Positions 41,947-51,146 of a stretch of 64,000 nt of DNA are shown piece after piece. The notes under the pieces are model-generated. The model did no database searches. It saw nothing but the letters and a program-made list of their open reading frames with translations, and was not told the origin of the DNA. A program made the translations under genes and the position numbers. Every line of letters begins with the position of its first letter. Position 1 is the stretch's first letter. The DNA is taken from NCBI RefSeq assembly GCF_000820085.1, contig NZ_CDBN01000039.1, positions 1 through 64,000 on the forward strand, given 5' to 3'. The DNA comes from Aeromonas sanarellii. Lineage in GTDB: Bacteria > Pseudomonadota > Gammaproteobacteria > Enterobacterales > Aeromonadaceae.

Positions 41947-43182
41947 TCACCTGAAAAATATGATTCTGTTCACATATAACTGCATTATAAAATGGGCTAT
42001 TTGAACAATTAAGAAGCAGATCGCTAATCCGATAGCATCATATTCAATAACCAATGGATAGACGATAATCAAGTTAAGCAGCACAGTAAAAAATGTGATC
42101 CTTGATAAGACCGCACTTCTGTTCTCAATAATCAATACTGTTGATAGAACGCTACCGACTGAAAACAATAAGCACAGTGAAAATATTGCAAGCATATCCT
42201 GCATATATTGACTGCTTTCTTTCATCAGCATTATTAAAATATAGTTTTTAGATAGATATAACAACAATGATGAGGCAACCAAAACAATAAGAAAGATAAT
42301 AAAGAATTGTTTTATTTTTTTATTATATTCTACCGCATTATTTAACCTTAAACGAGATAAATATGGAAATACTGCTTGTATTAGCGGGTTAAGCATCTCT
42401 CTTATGGCCATATATATCTTTTCAGCTACAGCATAGTAGCCTACCATGATAGGTGATGATAATAATCCTAGTAGAACTACATTAAACCTAGTATAAAAAA
42501 GAACAGAAAACTTTGATAAAAAAATATGCCAAGAAGCTCTCAATGTAGAAATAACACGTCGATAGTTAGGCGCATGAAACTCAATGTTAAACTTTTTCAT
42601 TGCCCATGAGAAAGAAACTAATGACGAGATTAACGCAACACTGCCTTCAATAAGTGGTATGTATAATGTATCGTCACTAGAGTTAACAAACAACATTGTC
42701 AACCCAACAAATATAAATCGACTGGATAACTTTAGTACGGTTATAGCTTTCATTCTCTGCACACCTTGATATAACCATATAGGAAAAAATACATCCGCAA
42801 AGGCTAAAATAAACAAGGCAAACAGAAGACTTTTCAATTCATGAAACTGAGGTATAAGTAGAGTCAGACTGACTAAAAGCGCAAAGCAAATCAGGGAAAG
42901 AAGTATCTTAGCATAGATTATCTCTTGGAAGATCTTACCAACCTCTTTGAGGTCATCAGATACTTCTGCAATGGCTTTAGTTCCACTTAAGTCGAATCCA
43001 TATGATACGATTGCTCTAAAAAACATTATAATTGCAGTCGCGAAGCTTAGAACTCCGAACTCTTTCACTCCAATCTTAATAATTAGATATGGAGTGAGCA
43101 CAAGTGGCACTATGTAGTTACCTACTTGCAATAAAGCCAATGATACAAAATTTATAATTACATTTCTATAATTAGAATTCAT
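41947..43182 (-). CDS. wzx: Wzx-type flippase (capsule locus)
   Basis: This 411-residue inner-membrane protein of the polysaccharide-transporter branch of the MATE/MVF superfamily has about twelve hydrophobic segments. Typical early features are NYIVPLVLTPYLIIKIGVKEFG and YGFDLSGTKAIAE, and later LGLLSSPIMVGYYAVAEKIY. It moves the undecaprenyl-linked repeat unit across the inner membrane. It lies next to the acetyltransferase gene and after wecA with a 97-base gap. It is unrelated at a glance to the second wzx at 55130-56380. Confidence 0.88.
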   Translation of the reverse strand: MNSNYRNVIINFVSLALLQVGNYIVPLVLTPYLIIKIGVKEFGVLSFATAIIMFFRAIVSYGFDLSGTKAIAEVSDDLKEVGKIFQEIIYAKILLSLICFALLVSLTLLIPQFHELKSLLFALFILAFADVFFPIWLYQGVQRMKAITVLKLSSRFIFVGLTMLFVNSSDDTLYIPLIEGSVALISSLVSFSWAMKKFNIEFHAPNYRRVISTLRASWHIFLSKFSVLFYTRFNVVLLGLLSSPIMVGYYAVAEKIYMAIREMLNPLIQAVFPYLSRLRLNNAVEYNKKIKQFFIIFLIVLVASSLLLYLSKNYILIMLMKESSQYMQDMLAIFSLCLLFSVGSVLSTVLIIENRSAVLSRITFFTVLLNLIIVYPLVIEYDAIGLAICFLIVQIAHFIMQLYVNRIIFFR

Positions 43183-43279
43183 GCATCATCCCAACAATAA
43201 TTTGAACACAAAAATCAATACTTATTAAATAAGCTTTAATTTCAAATGACATATCAATTCCAATTATAAATTGTACATC

Positions 43280-44359
43280 TTAATTTTTTTTAATCTTATT
43301 AATATCTACTTCCAAATGTTTCATATTCTTAACCCACTTTCCCAACTTCCATGCATGTGACAAACAGTAGGAATAGGCAGCAAACAGCAGCAGATAGAGT
43401 GCCATCATCAGCCATTCAGGCAATTGGGCCTGTTCGGAGAAAATGCCAAAGAAGACGATGCCCAGATTGGCCACCACAATCAATAGCAGGGCCTCGCGGG
43501 AGGTAAAGCCGGCATGAAGCAGAATATGGTGCAGGTGATTGCGATCAGGGCGCAGGGGGGATTGGCCTTTACGAATGCGACGGATCATGATGCCCACCAT
43601 GTCCATCAACGGCAGGCCGATCAGCCAGAGGGCGGTCACGGGTCGAAAGGCAGGTTCCAGATCATGATGTTGTGAACCGAACAGCACCAGATAACCGATG
43701 ACAAAACCCAGGAACATGGAGCCGGCATCACCCAGGAATATTTTTCGCTTGAAGGGGGGAATGTTGAGATTAACCAGCAGATAGGGCACCAGGGCAATGG
43801 TGATAACCAGGCAGAGTTGAGCCATGTCAGGCATGGTGTTGGCAAACAGTATGGAGAGTCCGACCAGCGAGATGCCAGCCATGCTGCCTGCAAGACCATC
43901 GATGCCATCCATCATGTTATAGGCATTGATGGCGGCGCAGACCGCGACAATGGCGACCAGCAGATCAACATACGGGATGGTGAGATTGCCGCCCCCCAGC
44001 ACATTACCAAACTGATGCAGGCTGATGTCGGTCGAGAGGCAGAGCACCAGTATCAGGAAGGCTTGCAGGCTAAGCCGGATCCAAGGCGAGATATCTTTGG
44101 CATCATCAATGGCACCAATCATCATCATGCAACCGGCACAGATCAACATGATGATGATCGAGCTTTGCAAGGGAATGGTGAAGAAGACGCTGAGGTAAAC
44201 CCCCAGGCACACCGCAATGCCTCCAATCAGAGGGACTGCGCCAACGTGTTGTTTACGTTGATTAGGTAAATCAACAAGTTGCAATTTAGCTGACAATGGG
44301 CGCAAGCAAGCGATAGCCAGCGCGGTTCCAAAGAACGCAACCAGACCAGACGTTTCCAT
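43280..44359 (-). CDS. wecA: WecA-type UDP-HexNAc:undecaprenyl-phosphate transferase
   Basis: This 359-residue membrane enzyme starts repeat-unit synthesis by moving GlcNAc-1-P (or GalNAc-1-P) to undecaprenyl phosphate. Hallmarks of the MraY/WecA family are visible: DDAKD (about residue 86), AYNMMDGIDGLAGS (about 146), FLGDAGSMFLGF (about 212) and the HIS-type cytoplasmic loop RRIRKGQSPLRPDRNHLHH (about 262-280). It is GC-rich relative to the downstream variable genes. It is the first gene after the JUMPstart element at 44497, with about 140 bases between ops and its ATG. The call of WecA over another polyisoprenyl transferase rests on the motifs. Confidence 0.92.
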   Translation of the reverse strand: METSGLVAFFGTALAIACLRPLSAKLQLVDLPNQRKQHVGAVPLIGGIAVCLGVYLSVFFTIPLQSSIIIMLICAGCMMMIGAIDDAKDISPWIRLSLQAFLILVLCLSTDISLHQFGNVLGGGNLTIPYVDLLVAIVAVCAAINAYNMMDGIDGLAGSMAGISLVGLSILFANTMPDMAQLCLVITIALVPYLLVNLNIPPFKRKIFLGDAGSMFLGFVIGYLVLFGSQHHDLEPAFRPVTALWLIGLPLMDMVGIMIRRIRKGQSPLRPDRNHLHHILLHAGFTSREALLLIVVANLGIVFFGIFSEQAQLPEWLMMALYLLLFAAYSYCLSHAWKLGKWVKNMKHLEVDINKIKKN

Positions 44360-44496
44360 TTTTTTATCCCTAAAAAATATCAGGTTCGCTTCGATGACGA
44401 CCTGCTTTTAATTTGCCTAACGGCAGCCAGCATTTATTAAATGACAATCTAGACCGTAACAACCAATAGGAAGCCGACTCAACAAACAATAAAGTG

Positions 44497-44523
44497 GCTA
44501 CCGCCCCTGAGTTACAGCTCCCA
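44497..44523 (-). promoter_or_regulatory. JUMPstart element with ops site (capsule locus)
   Basis: On the minus strand the 27 bases contain GGCGGTAGC (ops core, 44505-44497) at the 3' end and GGAGCTGTAACTCA upstream, the standard JUMPstart layout. RNA polymerase pauses at ops and recruits RfaH, which prevents termination in long surface-polysaccharide operons. The same 27 bases occur before rmlB at 60548-60574. Confidence 0.93.
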
Positions 44524-44853
44524 GTGTGCTCGCAGTCTTCAACATTGCTTATTTTGCCCAAGAAATATGACAACTTTCGATCTTATGCACGTTGTCAAGC
44601 AAGACGATGAGAACCTCGCCATACTTACCCAGCGTCATAACCCTGCTCTCTCTACGTCTATTAAGCGCAAGAAGAAACAGGATTAATTTTGAATCGGCGG
44701 GCGTGATTCTACCTGCGGTTTGCTGAAATGGGTAGCCAATCCGGTCTAATCAAAACTTGATCGCCTAAAAAATAACCAAAAAGGACAGCTTCATATAAGA
44801 AAACCCTTATATTGGGGGTTCATAATAATTTTATACTTGACATCCCACCGATA

Positions 44854-44862
44854 ATTATAACA
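44854..44862 (-). promoter_or_regulatory. candidate extended -10 promoter for the wecA operon
   Basis: The minus strand reads TGTTATAAT, a perfect extended -10 (TGnTATAAT). No good -35 is seen, as is common for this class. A start near 44847 would give a leader of about 490 bases with ops about 340 bases downstream. Confidence 0.4.
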
Positions 44863-44965
44863 AGAGCCACTCAGAGGGAGTTGAGAGATATTGCTGCATG
44901 CCAGCCCAGGTCTTCCCGTCAAGTTTCAAAGCAGTGATTCCTCCCATCGCACCTGCCACAGAAAT

Positions 44966-44989
44966 AGAAAAGGAGGCCTGAGCCTCCTT
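44966..44989 (-). terminator. intrinsic terminator of wzz
   Basis: The minus strand reads AAGGAGGC-TCAG-GCCTCCTT and then TTCT. It lies 20 bases after the wzz stop and closes the O-antigen-type locus before the JUMPstart element of the capsule locus. Confidence 0.88.
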
Positions 44990-45008
44990 GCATCAAATGG
45001 GCATCCGT

Positions 45009-46103
45009 TTACCTGATGCTGCCTTGCCCACGAAATGCGAATCGTATGGCCACAATCCCCACCCCCAACATTCCCCCAAACAGGGTAGCCAACACCACCA
45101 CCAGAGGTCGCTTGGGCTTGTCCCGAGACAGAGGCTCGCTGGGCGAGGCCTGATAGGCGAAGGATTGGAATGGCAGAGCCTCCAGCTTGATGGCCTGGAG
45201 GCTGCTCAGTTGCAGACGCAAGTCACTCATCTTCGGGTTCATGAACTCAGGGTTTTTGATCTCCTTGAGCACCTTGAGCTTCTCGGCGAGAGCCCTGGCC
45301 CCCAGATTGATGGCAAAACTGTCCTGATTTTGCAGATTTTGCACTGGTGTCTCGATCCCTGCAGCCTGGCTGATGCGCAGACTGTATTCAGTGCGCAAAA
45401 TATCATCTTGCAACTGCTTGAGGGTATCGGCTCTGGCGCTTTCAAATTGGCTCTGCAACGTTTTGATCCGGTTGCGCCAGAGGGTGTCGAGCTCCTTCCC
45501 CTTGGAGGCGGACTCCAGGTTCTGGATAAAGGAGATATACTGCTCCAGCCGCTCTTTGGCCTCTTTTGCCGTGCTCGCAGTGAAGGAGAGAGTAATATCT
45601 TCACTCAACTTATCCGGAGCCCTGGCATCTATACCCTCGGCCATCTTTTTGAGCAGCAGTCGCTTGTCCCTGCCGTCCGTGACGTTGTTCTTCGCCGCTT
45701 CGGCATCCAGATAGCCTTTTTCCATCAAGAACTGGCGTTTGTTATTGAAACCATTGAAATTATTAACAAAATCATCATATATCACCTTCTTTTCAAAAGC
45801 GGTGAAGGCGCTCGCAGGTACCGAGGCATTCATTAGCTGATTGATATTGAGTTCAAGGGATTCTGTCTCCTTGAGGGTAGGGCGTTTGATCTCCGCATGG
45901 CTGACCCATACCTGAGGTGCCAGTAAGGCATAGGTGATACCACTCGCCGCAAATAGGCCAGCAACACAAAGGATAAGCAGCTTGCTGCGCCAGAGTTCCA
46001 GGATCAGTGCTTTCACATCGATGTAATGGTTCGGACGGGACGGAACCCAGTCTTGGGGAAAATCTGCCTTGGGAGGAGTCAGGGTTGGTTCTTGATTACT
46101 CAT
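45009..46103 (-). CDS. wzz: Wzz O-antigen chain-length regulator
   Basis: This 364-residue polysaccharide co-polymerase has the usual two membrane segments, near residues 38-58 (ILCVAGLFAASGITYALLAP) and 332-350, around a largely helical periplasmic domain with coiled-coil-like stretches. The second membrane segment is preceded by the proline motif DKPKRPLVVVLATLFGG typical of Wzz. It lacks the kinase domain of Wzc, so it sets O-antigen length rather than capsule export. It is separated from ugd by 613 non-coding bases and followed by a terminator. Confidence 0.93.
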   Translation of the reverse strand: MSNQEPTLTPPKADFPQDWVPSRPNHYIDVKALILELWRSKLLILCVAGLFAASGITYALLAPQVWVSHAEIKRPTLKETESLELNINQLMNASVPASAFTAFEKKVIYDDFVNNFNGFNNKRQFLMEKGYLDAEAAKNNVTDGRDKRLLLKKMAEGIDARAPDKLSEDITLSFTASTAKEAKERLEQYISFIQNLESASKGKELDTLWRNRIKTLQSQFESARADTLKQLQDDILRTEYSLRISQAAGIETPVQNLQNQDSFAINLGARALAEKLKVLKEIKNPEFMNPKMSDLRLQLSSLQAIKLEALPFQSFAYQASPSEPLSRDKPKRPLVVVLATLFGGMLGVGIVAIRFAFRGQGSIR

Positions 46104-46716
46104 ATTGTCACATTTCTCTGATTAGAAACTGGGTGGGCAAGCCCACGGCAAAAATGGTGTGCAACCCGGAGTAGGCTGGCCTATGTCGCCACGATATCGG
46201 CCGCAACGGTTTTCACTCCCGCTGGCAGTCATCCTTGGCTGATGGCCACGGGCATCCCCAACCCGGCTTGGGTGCGAAACCTATTATCACGCAGCATTGG
46301 CTTCGTTGGCAGGCTTGTCGCTGGCTTCTCGATCACCTGGATATTTCATCTCCTTGACACCAAATTACGCCAGGTTGCAGAAATCGTACAGCAGGTAGAA
46401 AGGTCATCGATACACCACATTGCGCCAGCGTTATGTACTTCTACAACGTGGCCAAGGCAATTCGAAGAAACAAGCGGGTTGCCCTGGAAAACAACCTTCC
46501 GGTTGAGATGCCTGATGGACAGCATTGCCACATCCTGGAACATCTACCGGGACAGGCGGGTTCCCGTTACTGCGATTGCCAATGCCACTTGGTTGCCGCC
46601 AGCAAACAGGCACTTCACAAGAGGGCACTTGATGACGTTAGCTATGCTGATCATTGCCCACTATTGCAAGACGGTTACATGATTCCCTCTCTCGTAGGGG
46701 AACCCCAGCGATCTGG
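46104..46716. other. 613-base gap between wzz and ugd
   Basis: No gene is convincing. Open frames on both strands (for example 46242-46682 on the plus strand) have no ribosome-binding site and give sequences with no recognisable domain, rich in Trp, His and Cys. The base composition is intermediate. I see no clear promoter for wzz, but one must lie here if wzz is transcribed apart from the ugd operon. A decayed remnant is possible. Confidence 0.5.
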
Positions 46717-47886
46717 CTAGTCGCAGCCAAACAGATCGCGGGTATACACCTTATCCACCACATCGCTCAGCTCACTGGCCATACGATTGGAGAGGATCAC
46801 GTCGGAGAGTTGTTTGAACTCGTCCAGGTCGGCGATAACTCGGGAGTTGAAGAAGGCCAGCTCCTTGAGTGCAGGCTCAAACACCACCACTTCTATTCCC
46901 TTGGCCTTGATCCGCTTCATGACCCCTTGGATGGCTGACGCACGGAAGTTGTCTGAGCCCGACTTCATGATCAATCGATAAACCCCAACCACTCTGGGTT
47001 GACGACGTATGATGGAATCAGCAATGAAATCTTTACGGGTAGTATTTGCATCGACGATAGCCCGCACCAGATTGTTCGGTACATCGTCATAGTTTGCCAG
47101 CAACTGTTTGGTGTCCTTAGGAAGGCAATAGCCGCCATAACCGAAAGAGGGGTTGTTGTAGTGATTGCCGATACGTGGATCCAGCCCCACGCCTTCAATA
47201 ATCTGGCGACTGTCAAGACCATGGGTCTGGGCATAGGTATCCAGTTCGTTGAAATAAGCGACCCGCATGGCAAGATAGGTATTGGCAAATAGCTTGATCG
47301 CTTCCGCTTCTGTGCTGTCTGTCAACAATAGCGGCACATCCTGCTTGATGGCCCCTTCTTGCAAGAGGGAGGCAAAACGCTCAGCACGCTCGGAACGCTC
47401 ACCTACAATGATGCGCGAGGGATGCAGGTTGTCATAAAGCGCCCTCCCCTCTCGCAAGAATTCGGGTGAGAATACCACATTTTCACAACCCAGTTTTTCT
47501 CTAATCATATTGGTGTAACCCACGGGGACAGTGGACTTGATCACCATGACGGCAGCCGGGTTGATGGTCATCACATCCCGGATCACCGCCTCCACAGAAC
47601 GGGTGTTGAAGTAGTGGGTGTCCACATCGTAGTCGGTCGGGGTCGCAATGATGACAAAATCCGCCCCCTGGTAAGCCTGATGCTTGTCTAGGGTTGCCGT
47701 CAGATTGAGGGGGATATGGGCAAGATAGTGCTCTAGTTCGTTGTCTGCAATGGGGGACTTGCCTTGATTGATGAGTTGAACTTTTTCTGCCACCAGGTCG
47801 AGGGCGACCACTTCATTATGCTGGGCAAGCAGCACGGCATTGGACAGACCGACATAGCCGGTTCCCGCTACGGCAATTTTCACCAT
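46717..47886 (-). CDS. ugd: UDP-glucose 6-dehydrogenase (O-antigen-locus copy)
   Basis: This 389-residue enzyme has the same motifs as the copy at 33369-34535: [16 protein letters not shown] at the N-terminus, [20 protein letters not shown] near 141, and the catalytic cysteine in [14 protein letters not shown] near 252. It makes UDP-glucuronate, which may enter the O-antigen unit or, after further steps, lipid A 4-amino-arabinose. It lies after rmlC with a 79-base gap. The two Ugd proteins look roughly three-quarters identical by eye and are also alike at the DNA level. Confidence 0.95.
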   Translation of the reverse strand: MVKIAVAGTGYVGLSNAVLLAQHNEVVALDLVAEKVQLINQGKSPIADNELEHYLAHIPLNLTATLDKHQAYQGADFVIIATPTDYDVDTHYFNTRSVEAVIRDVMTINPAAVMVIKSTVPVGYTNMIREKLGCENVVFSPEFLREGRALYDNLHPSRIIVGERSERAERFASLLQEGAIKQDVPLLLTDSTEAEAIKLFANTYLAMRVAYFNELDTYAQTHGLDSRQIIEGVGLDPRIGNHYNNPSFGYGGYCLPKDTKQLLANYDDVPNNLVRAIVDANTTRKDFIADSIIRRQPRVVGVYRLIMKSGSDNFRASAIQGVMKRIKAKGIEVVVFEPALKELAFFNSRVIADLDEFKQLSDVILSNRMASELSDVVDKVYTRDLFGCD

Positions 47887-47965
47887 GGGATTACCTGATT
47901 GATTAGATTAAGGGGCTGATTTTGAGTAGGCAATTGTGCCACAAGAGCATGGGGTTACACTAACT

Positions 47966-48499
47966 TCAGGGGCAGAAGCAGGGGGCATTGGCATCCTTTT
48001 CGGACAGATGCACTGGCACTCCAGACCGCAGAGGCCAATCAATGGCCAAGAGAGGAGAATCCCAACGTAGGGTCTTTTCCCCCTCGGGATAGTAGTAGTC
48101 ACTGCATCGATAGAGCAGATCAGCTACTTCACTCAACACATAGAAACCGTGGGCAAAGCCGGGCGGGATCCACATTTGGTGGTCATTTTTCTCTGACAGA
48201 AGCTGGCCAACCCATTGGCCATATGAGGCTGAGTCAGGACGCACATCCACTGCAACATCAAAAATGCGACCGCGAACAACCCTCACCAATTTTCCTTGGG
48301 GTTTCTCCGTTTGATAATGTAACCCACGCAACGTGCCCTGCCAGGAGCGGCTATGGTTATCCTGCACTAGGGTGTATACGCCGCACTGGTGCTCAAATTC
48401 ATCCTGCCGCAGAGTCTCCATGAAAAAACCACGCTCATCACTATGACGAGTGGGAATTAGTAATTTAACGTCAGGAATTGCAAGGGATTGATATTTCAT
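47966..48499 (-). CDS. rmlC: dTDP-4-dehydrorhamnose 3,5-epimerase
   Basis: This 177-residue cupin converts dTDP-4-keto-6-deoxyglucose to dTDP-4-keto-rhamnose. The strongest family segments are RHSDERGFFMETLRQDEFE and SWQGTLRGLHYQTEKPQGKLVR with the catalytic His in GLHYQ, and the conserved WIPPGFAHGFYV. GAAGAG lies four bases before the ATG at 48499; an ATG at 48511 is in frame but worse placed. It pairs with rmlD upstream for L-rhamnose. Confidence 0.93.
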   Translation of the reverse strand: MKYQSLAIPDVKLLIPTRHSDERGFFMETLRQDEFEHQCGVYTLVQDNHSRSWQGTLRGLHYQTEKPQGKLVRVVRGRIFDVAVDVRPDSASYGQWVGQLLSEKNDHQMWIPPGFAHGFYVLSEVADLLYRCSDYYYPEGEKTLRWDSPLLAIDWPLRSGVPVHLSEKDANAPCFCP

Positions 48500-48695
48500 A
48501 AGTCTCTTCAAATGTTGAGCCAGGGAGGTTGCGCTGCAGCAAGTTCAGAAGAGTAATCACCCACATGTCTGCTCAGACTGGCAAGTCGTTTGTAGATGGT
48601 CATGCTCATCAGATAGCGCCAACTAGCCTAATCACCTCGCTCAATACGATCTCTCTGTGCAGAGTCATGACACCCTCTGGGTTAAATAAAGGGAG

Positions 48696-49613
48696 TTATG
48701 GAAGAGGATCTCCGTCCACCCGATTGGCTTCAGCCCTTAGTCTGATCAGCCAATCCATCATCTGCGTTTGCCAAGAGGGCAACGCGATATTAAAAGTAGT
48801 GGAGAACAATCGACAGTCCAGCCTGGAGTTCAAAGGACGAGAAGCAGCCTGGAACCAGCTCGCTGAAGAAATGGGATTCACCGGGACTGGCTTAGCCAAT
48901 ATACCCAGCCTATAAGCTTCCTGTACCAGAACCGACGCAAAACCATGCCAACTTGTATCTCCCTTGCAGCTCAAATGATAGAGACCTCGCTTGTCAGGAT
49001 CCATCAACACCTGAGCCAAGGAAAGTAACACCATACGTGCAAACCAATGAACCTGGGTCGGTGTCCCCCATTGATCATCTACGACTTGAATGGGGAGGCC
49101 TTCCCTAGCATGGCCAAGTATGGTGCTAGCAAAGTGTTTTCCCTCACCACCATAGAGCCAGCTAGTACGAAACATCAAATGAGCCGGACATATCGATTGA
49201 ATTGCCTGTTCACCGGCATACTTGCTGGCGCCATATACGTTGAGAGGCCCGGGCTTATCCGTCTCCATCCATGGTGTAGTACCGCTGCCATCAAACACAT
49301 AGTCGGTGGAGAAATGTACCAACAGGGAGCCACGCCCATTCGCCTCCCGAGCCAGAGTCACTACGGCTTCATGATTGATACTCTCAGCTAGCCGAGGCTC
49401 GGATTGTGCAGCATCGACAGCCGTATACGCGGCCCCATTGATAATCACATCAGACTGGTAGCGGTTTAAGGCATCTGTCAGGGAGTGAGGATCTGTGATG
49501 TCACACTCGTCTCTACCCAACGCTACCACCTGCCAACTTGGCCAGTCCTTGCACAAAGCAGAAAAAAGAGCTCGTCCTAACTGGCCACGAGCCCCCAGCA
49601 ACAAGATCCGCAT
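48696..49613 (-). CDS. rmlD: dTDP-4-dehydrorhamnose reductase
   Basis: This 305-residue short-chain dehydrogenase reduces the 4-keto group to make dTDP-L-rhamnose. The NADPH motif GARGQLGRAL is at residues 7-16, the catalytic YGASKYAGE near 125, and HFSTDYVFDG and WLYGGEGKHF follow the family order. It starts 6 bases after the stop of the sugar-transferase gene, so the two are coupled. It is separated from rmlC by about 200 bases without a gene, and from rmlB and rmlA by nine kilobases. Confidence 0.93.
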   Translation of the reverse strand: MRILLLGARGQLGRALFSALCKDWPSWQVVALGRDECDITDPHSLTDALNRYQSDVIINGAAYTAVDAAQSEPRLAESINHEAVVTLAREANGRGSLLVHFSTDYVFDGSGTTPWMETDKPGPLNVYGASKYAGEQAIQSICPAHLMFRTSWLYGGEGKHFASTILGHAREGLPIQVVDDQWGTPTQVHWFARMVLLSLAQVLMDPDKRGLYHLSCKGDTSWHGFASVLVQEAYRLGILAKPVPVNPISSASWFQAASRPLNSRLDCRLFSTTFNIALPSWQTQMMDWLIRLRAEANRVDGDPLP

Positions 49614-49619
49614 TGAGGA

Positions 49620-50891
49620 TTACCGCGCGCCAAAGCCGGTCAGAATGGTGCGGATGGTCTTGAACACGATGAGCACATCCAGCCAGAGGGAGAAGTGCTT
49701 GATGTAGTAAAAATCGTGCTCGATCTTGATGCGGGTATCATCGGCATCGGCCGCATAGCCGTGCACCACCTGGGCCCAGCCGCTGATCCCCGGCCGCACG
49801 ATATGACGGTACATGTAGAACGGGATCTCCCGCTCGAACTGATCGACGAAGGTGCGCTGCTCTGGCCTCGGCCCAATCAGGCTCATGTCCCCCTTGAGGA
49901 CGTTGAAGAACTGCGGCAACTCGTCGATGCGCAGCTTGCGGATCACCTTGCCCACCCGGGTGACGCGCATGTCGCCATCCTGAGCGAACTGGGCACCGGC
50001 CTTCTCCGAATCCTTGCACATGCTGCGGAACTTGTAGATGCGAAAATCCTTGTTGCCCTTCCCCACCCGGTTTTGCAGGAACATCACCGGACCTGGGCTC
50101 TCCAGCTTGATGAGGATGGCCGTTACCAGCATCAAGGGCGAGAAGAGCGGGATCGCGATCAACGCGGCCAGGATGTCCATCCCCCGCTTGATGAAGGCAT
50201 AGATGGGAGAAGGCAGGAGGGAGCCAAGCTGGTTCTCGTGGAGGTGGTCAATCTTTACACGCCCGGTCAGGGTCTCACTGATCTGCTTGATATGATAGAC
50301 GGGGATATGAGCCAAAGCACAGCGTGCCAAGAAACGTTCCCATTCCCCCGCCAGCTTCTCATCTCGAAGATCTGCCACCACAGCGTCATAACGAACCTCC
50401 CCCAGATCCGGTTTATCAAGCAGACGCCATTGTACACTCTCATGTCTGGTCAAGGGCTTATAATCACCAAATGGGAGCAAGGCATACTTGGGTGTCCGAT
50501 AGCGACGGCCGATAAAATAAACAAGCCAACAGCAGAGCAACGCCACAACATATGATTCGAACAAGACCTGACGACTGTAAGGTAAGCGCAGGAAGAAAAG
50601 AATTCCGACCAGCAGACCATAGAGTGTCGTCACTGTTGGGATCATGTAGGCAACAGGGCTTGCACCTGGGTATCTCAGAAAACGATGAAGTACGATGCCT
50701 GTGAGTAAGAAGGCTACAAAGGCTCCAGCCAAGGTATTGACTCTTACCGCATCGAGTCCTCCCCAAAAACCCCATCCCCAGCGTTCAATTGCAGGGACGC
50801 ATACAGCCAGCAAGGCTCCAAACAGAAACAAAGAGGGTGGGCTAAATAATACACGCTCATACCAGCGTGAGTGACGGCGTTGGTAGCTCAA
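49620..50891 (-). CDS. undecaprenyl-phosphate sugar transferase (WbaP/WcaJ family)
   Basis: This 423-residue polyisoprenyl-phosphate hexose-1-phosphate transferase starts the O-antigen repeat unit, probably with galactose or glucose. The N-terminal part has four or so hydrophobic segments (about residues 15-130), then a cytoplasmic region, then the membrane re-entrant helix and catalytic domain: KRGMDILAALIAIPLF, KFRSMCKDSEKAG, RKLRIDELPQFFNVLKGDM, SLIGPRPEQ and RPGISGWAQV. It is GC-rich like rmlD. Having both this enzyme and WecA in one window shows two distinct initiation routes. Confidence 0.92.
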   Translation of the reverse strand: MSYQRRHSRWYERVLFSPPSLFLFGALLAVCVPAIERWGWGFWGGLDAVRVNTLAGAFVAFLLTGIVLHRFLRYPGASPVAYMIPTVTTLYGLLVGILFFLRLPYSRQVLFESYVVALLCCWLVYFIGRRYRTPKYALLPFGDYKPLTRHESVQWRLLDKPDLGEVRYDAVVADLRDEKLAGEWERFLARCALAHIPVYHIKQISETLTGRVKIDHLHENQLGSLLPSPIYAFIKRGMDILAALIAIPLFSPLMLVTAILIKLESPGPVMFLQNRVGKGNKDFRIYKFRSMCKDSEKAGAQFAQDGDMRVTRVGKVIRKLRIDELPQFFNVLKGDMSLIGPRPEQRTFVDQFEREIPFYMYRHIVRPGISGWAQVVHGYAADADDTRIKIEHDFYYIKHFSLWLDVLIVFKTIRTILTGFGAR

Positions 50892-51146
50892 TTATTACCT
50901 CGGGATTATTCTTATAAAATGAAATTCAACATCGCTCGGAAGCCAGGAGCCTAACAATTTCAGAGTGTAGATTGCTTAACACATGTCATCAAGGTTTACA
51001 CTACAGCTCTTGTTATATCCCAAGCCACATTACTTGTAAAACCTCTACTTTAAATTGAAACAAAATGATCTACCCATGAAAAAACAATCACACATAACAT
51101 ATTATGGTCGGATGTTAAAATTATAGAATTCATCAAACATTGACTA

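Larger units (their letters stand above)
44360..45008. other. 649-base leader and spacer region before wecA
   Basis: No credible gene is present; small open frames here overlap the JUMPstart element and have no ribosome-binding site. From right to left it holds the wzz terminator (44966-44989), a candidate extended -10 promoter (44854-44862), a long AT-rich leader, and the JUMPstart/ops element (44497-44523) 138 bases before wecA. Confidence 0.65.

Noticed and set aside
44370-44573. 67-residue open frame on the minus strand overlapping the JUMPstart element
   Set aside because: It contains the ops sequence and leader, has no ribosome-binding site and no recognisable product.
46242-46682. 146-residue open frame on the plus strand in the gap between wzz and ugd
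   Set aside because: No ribosome-binding site, composition unlike a protein (rich in Trp, His and Cys), and overlapping frames on both strands are equally long.
44360-46716. Insertion sequence or transposon remnants at the borders of the two loci
   Set aside because: I found no transposase-like frame, terminal inverted repeats or target duplications.
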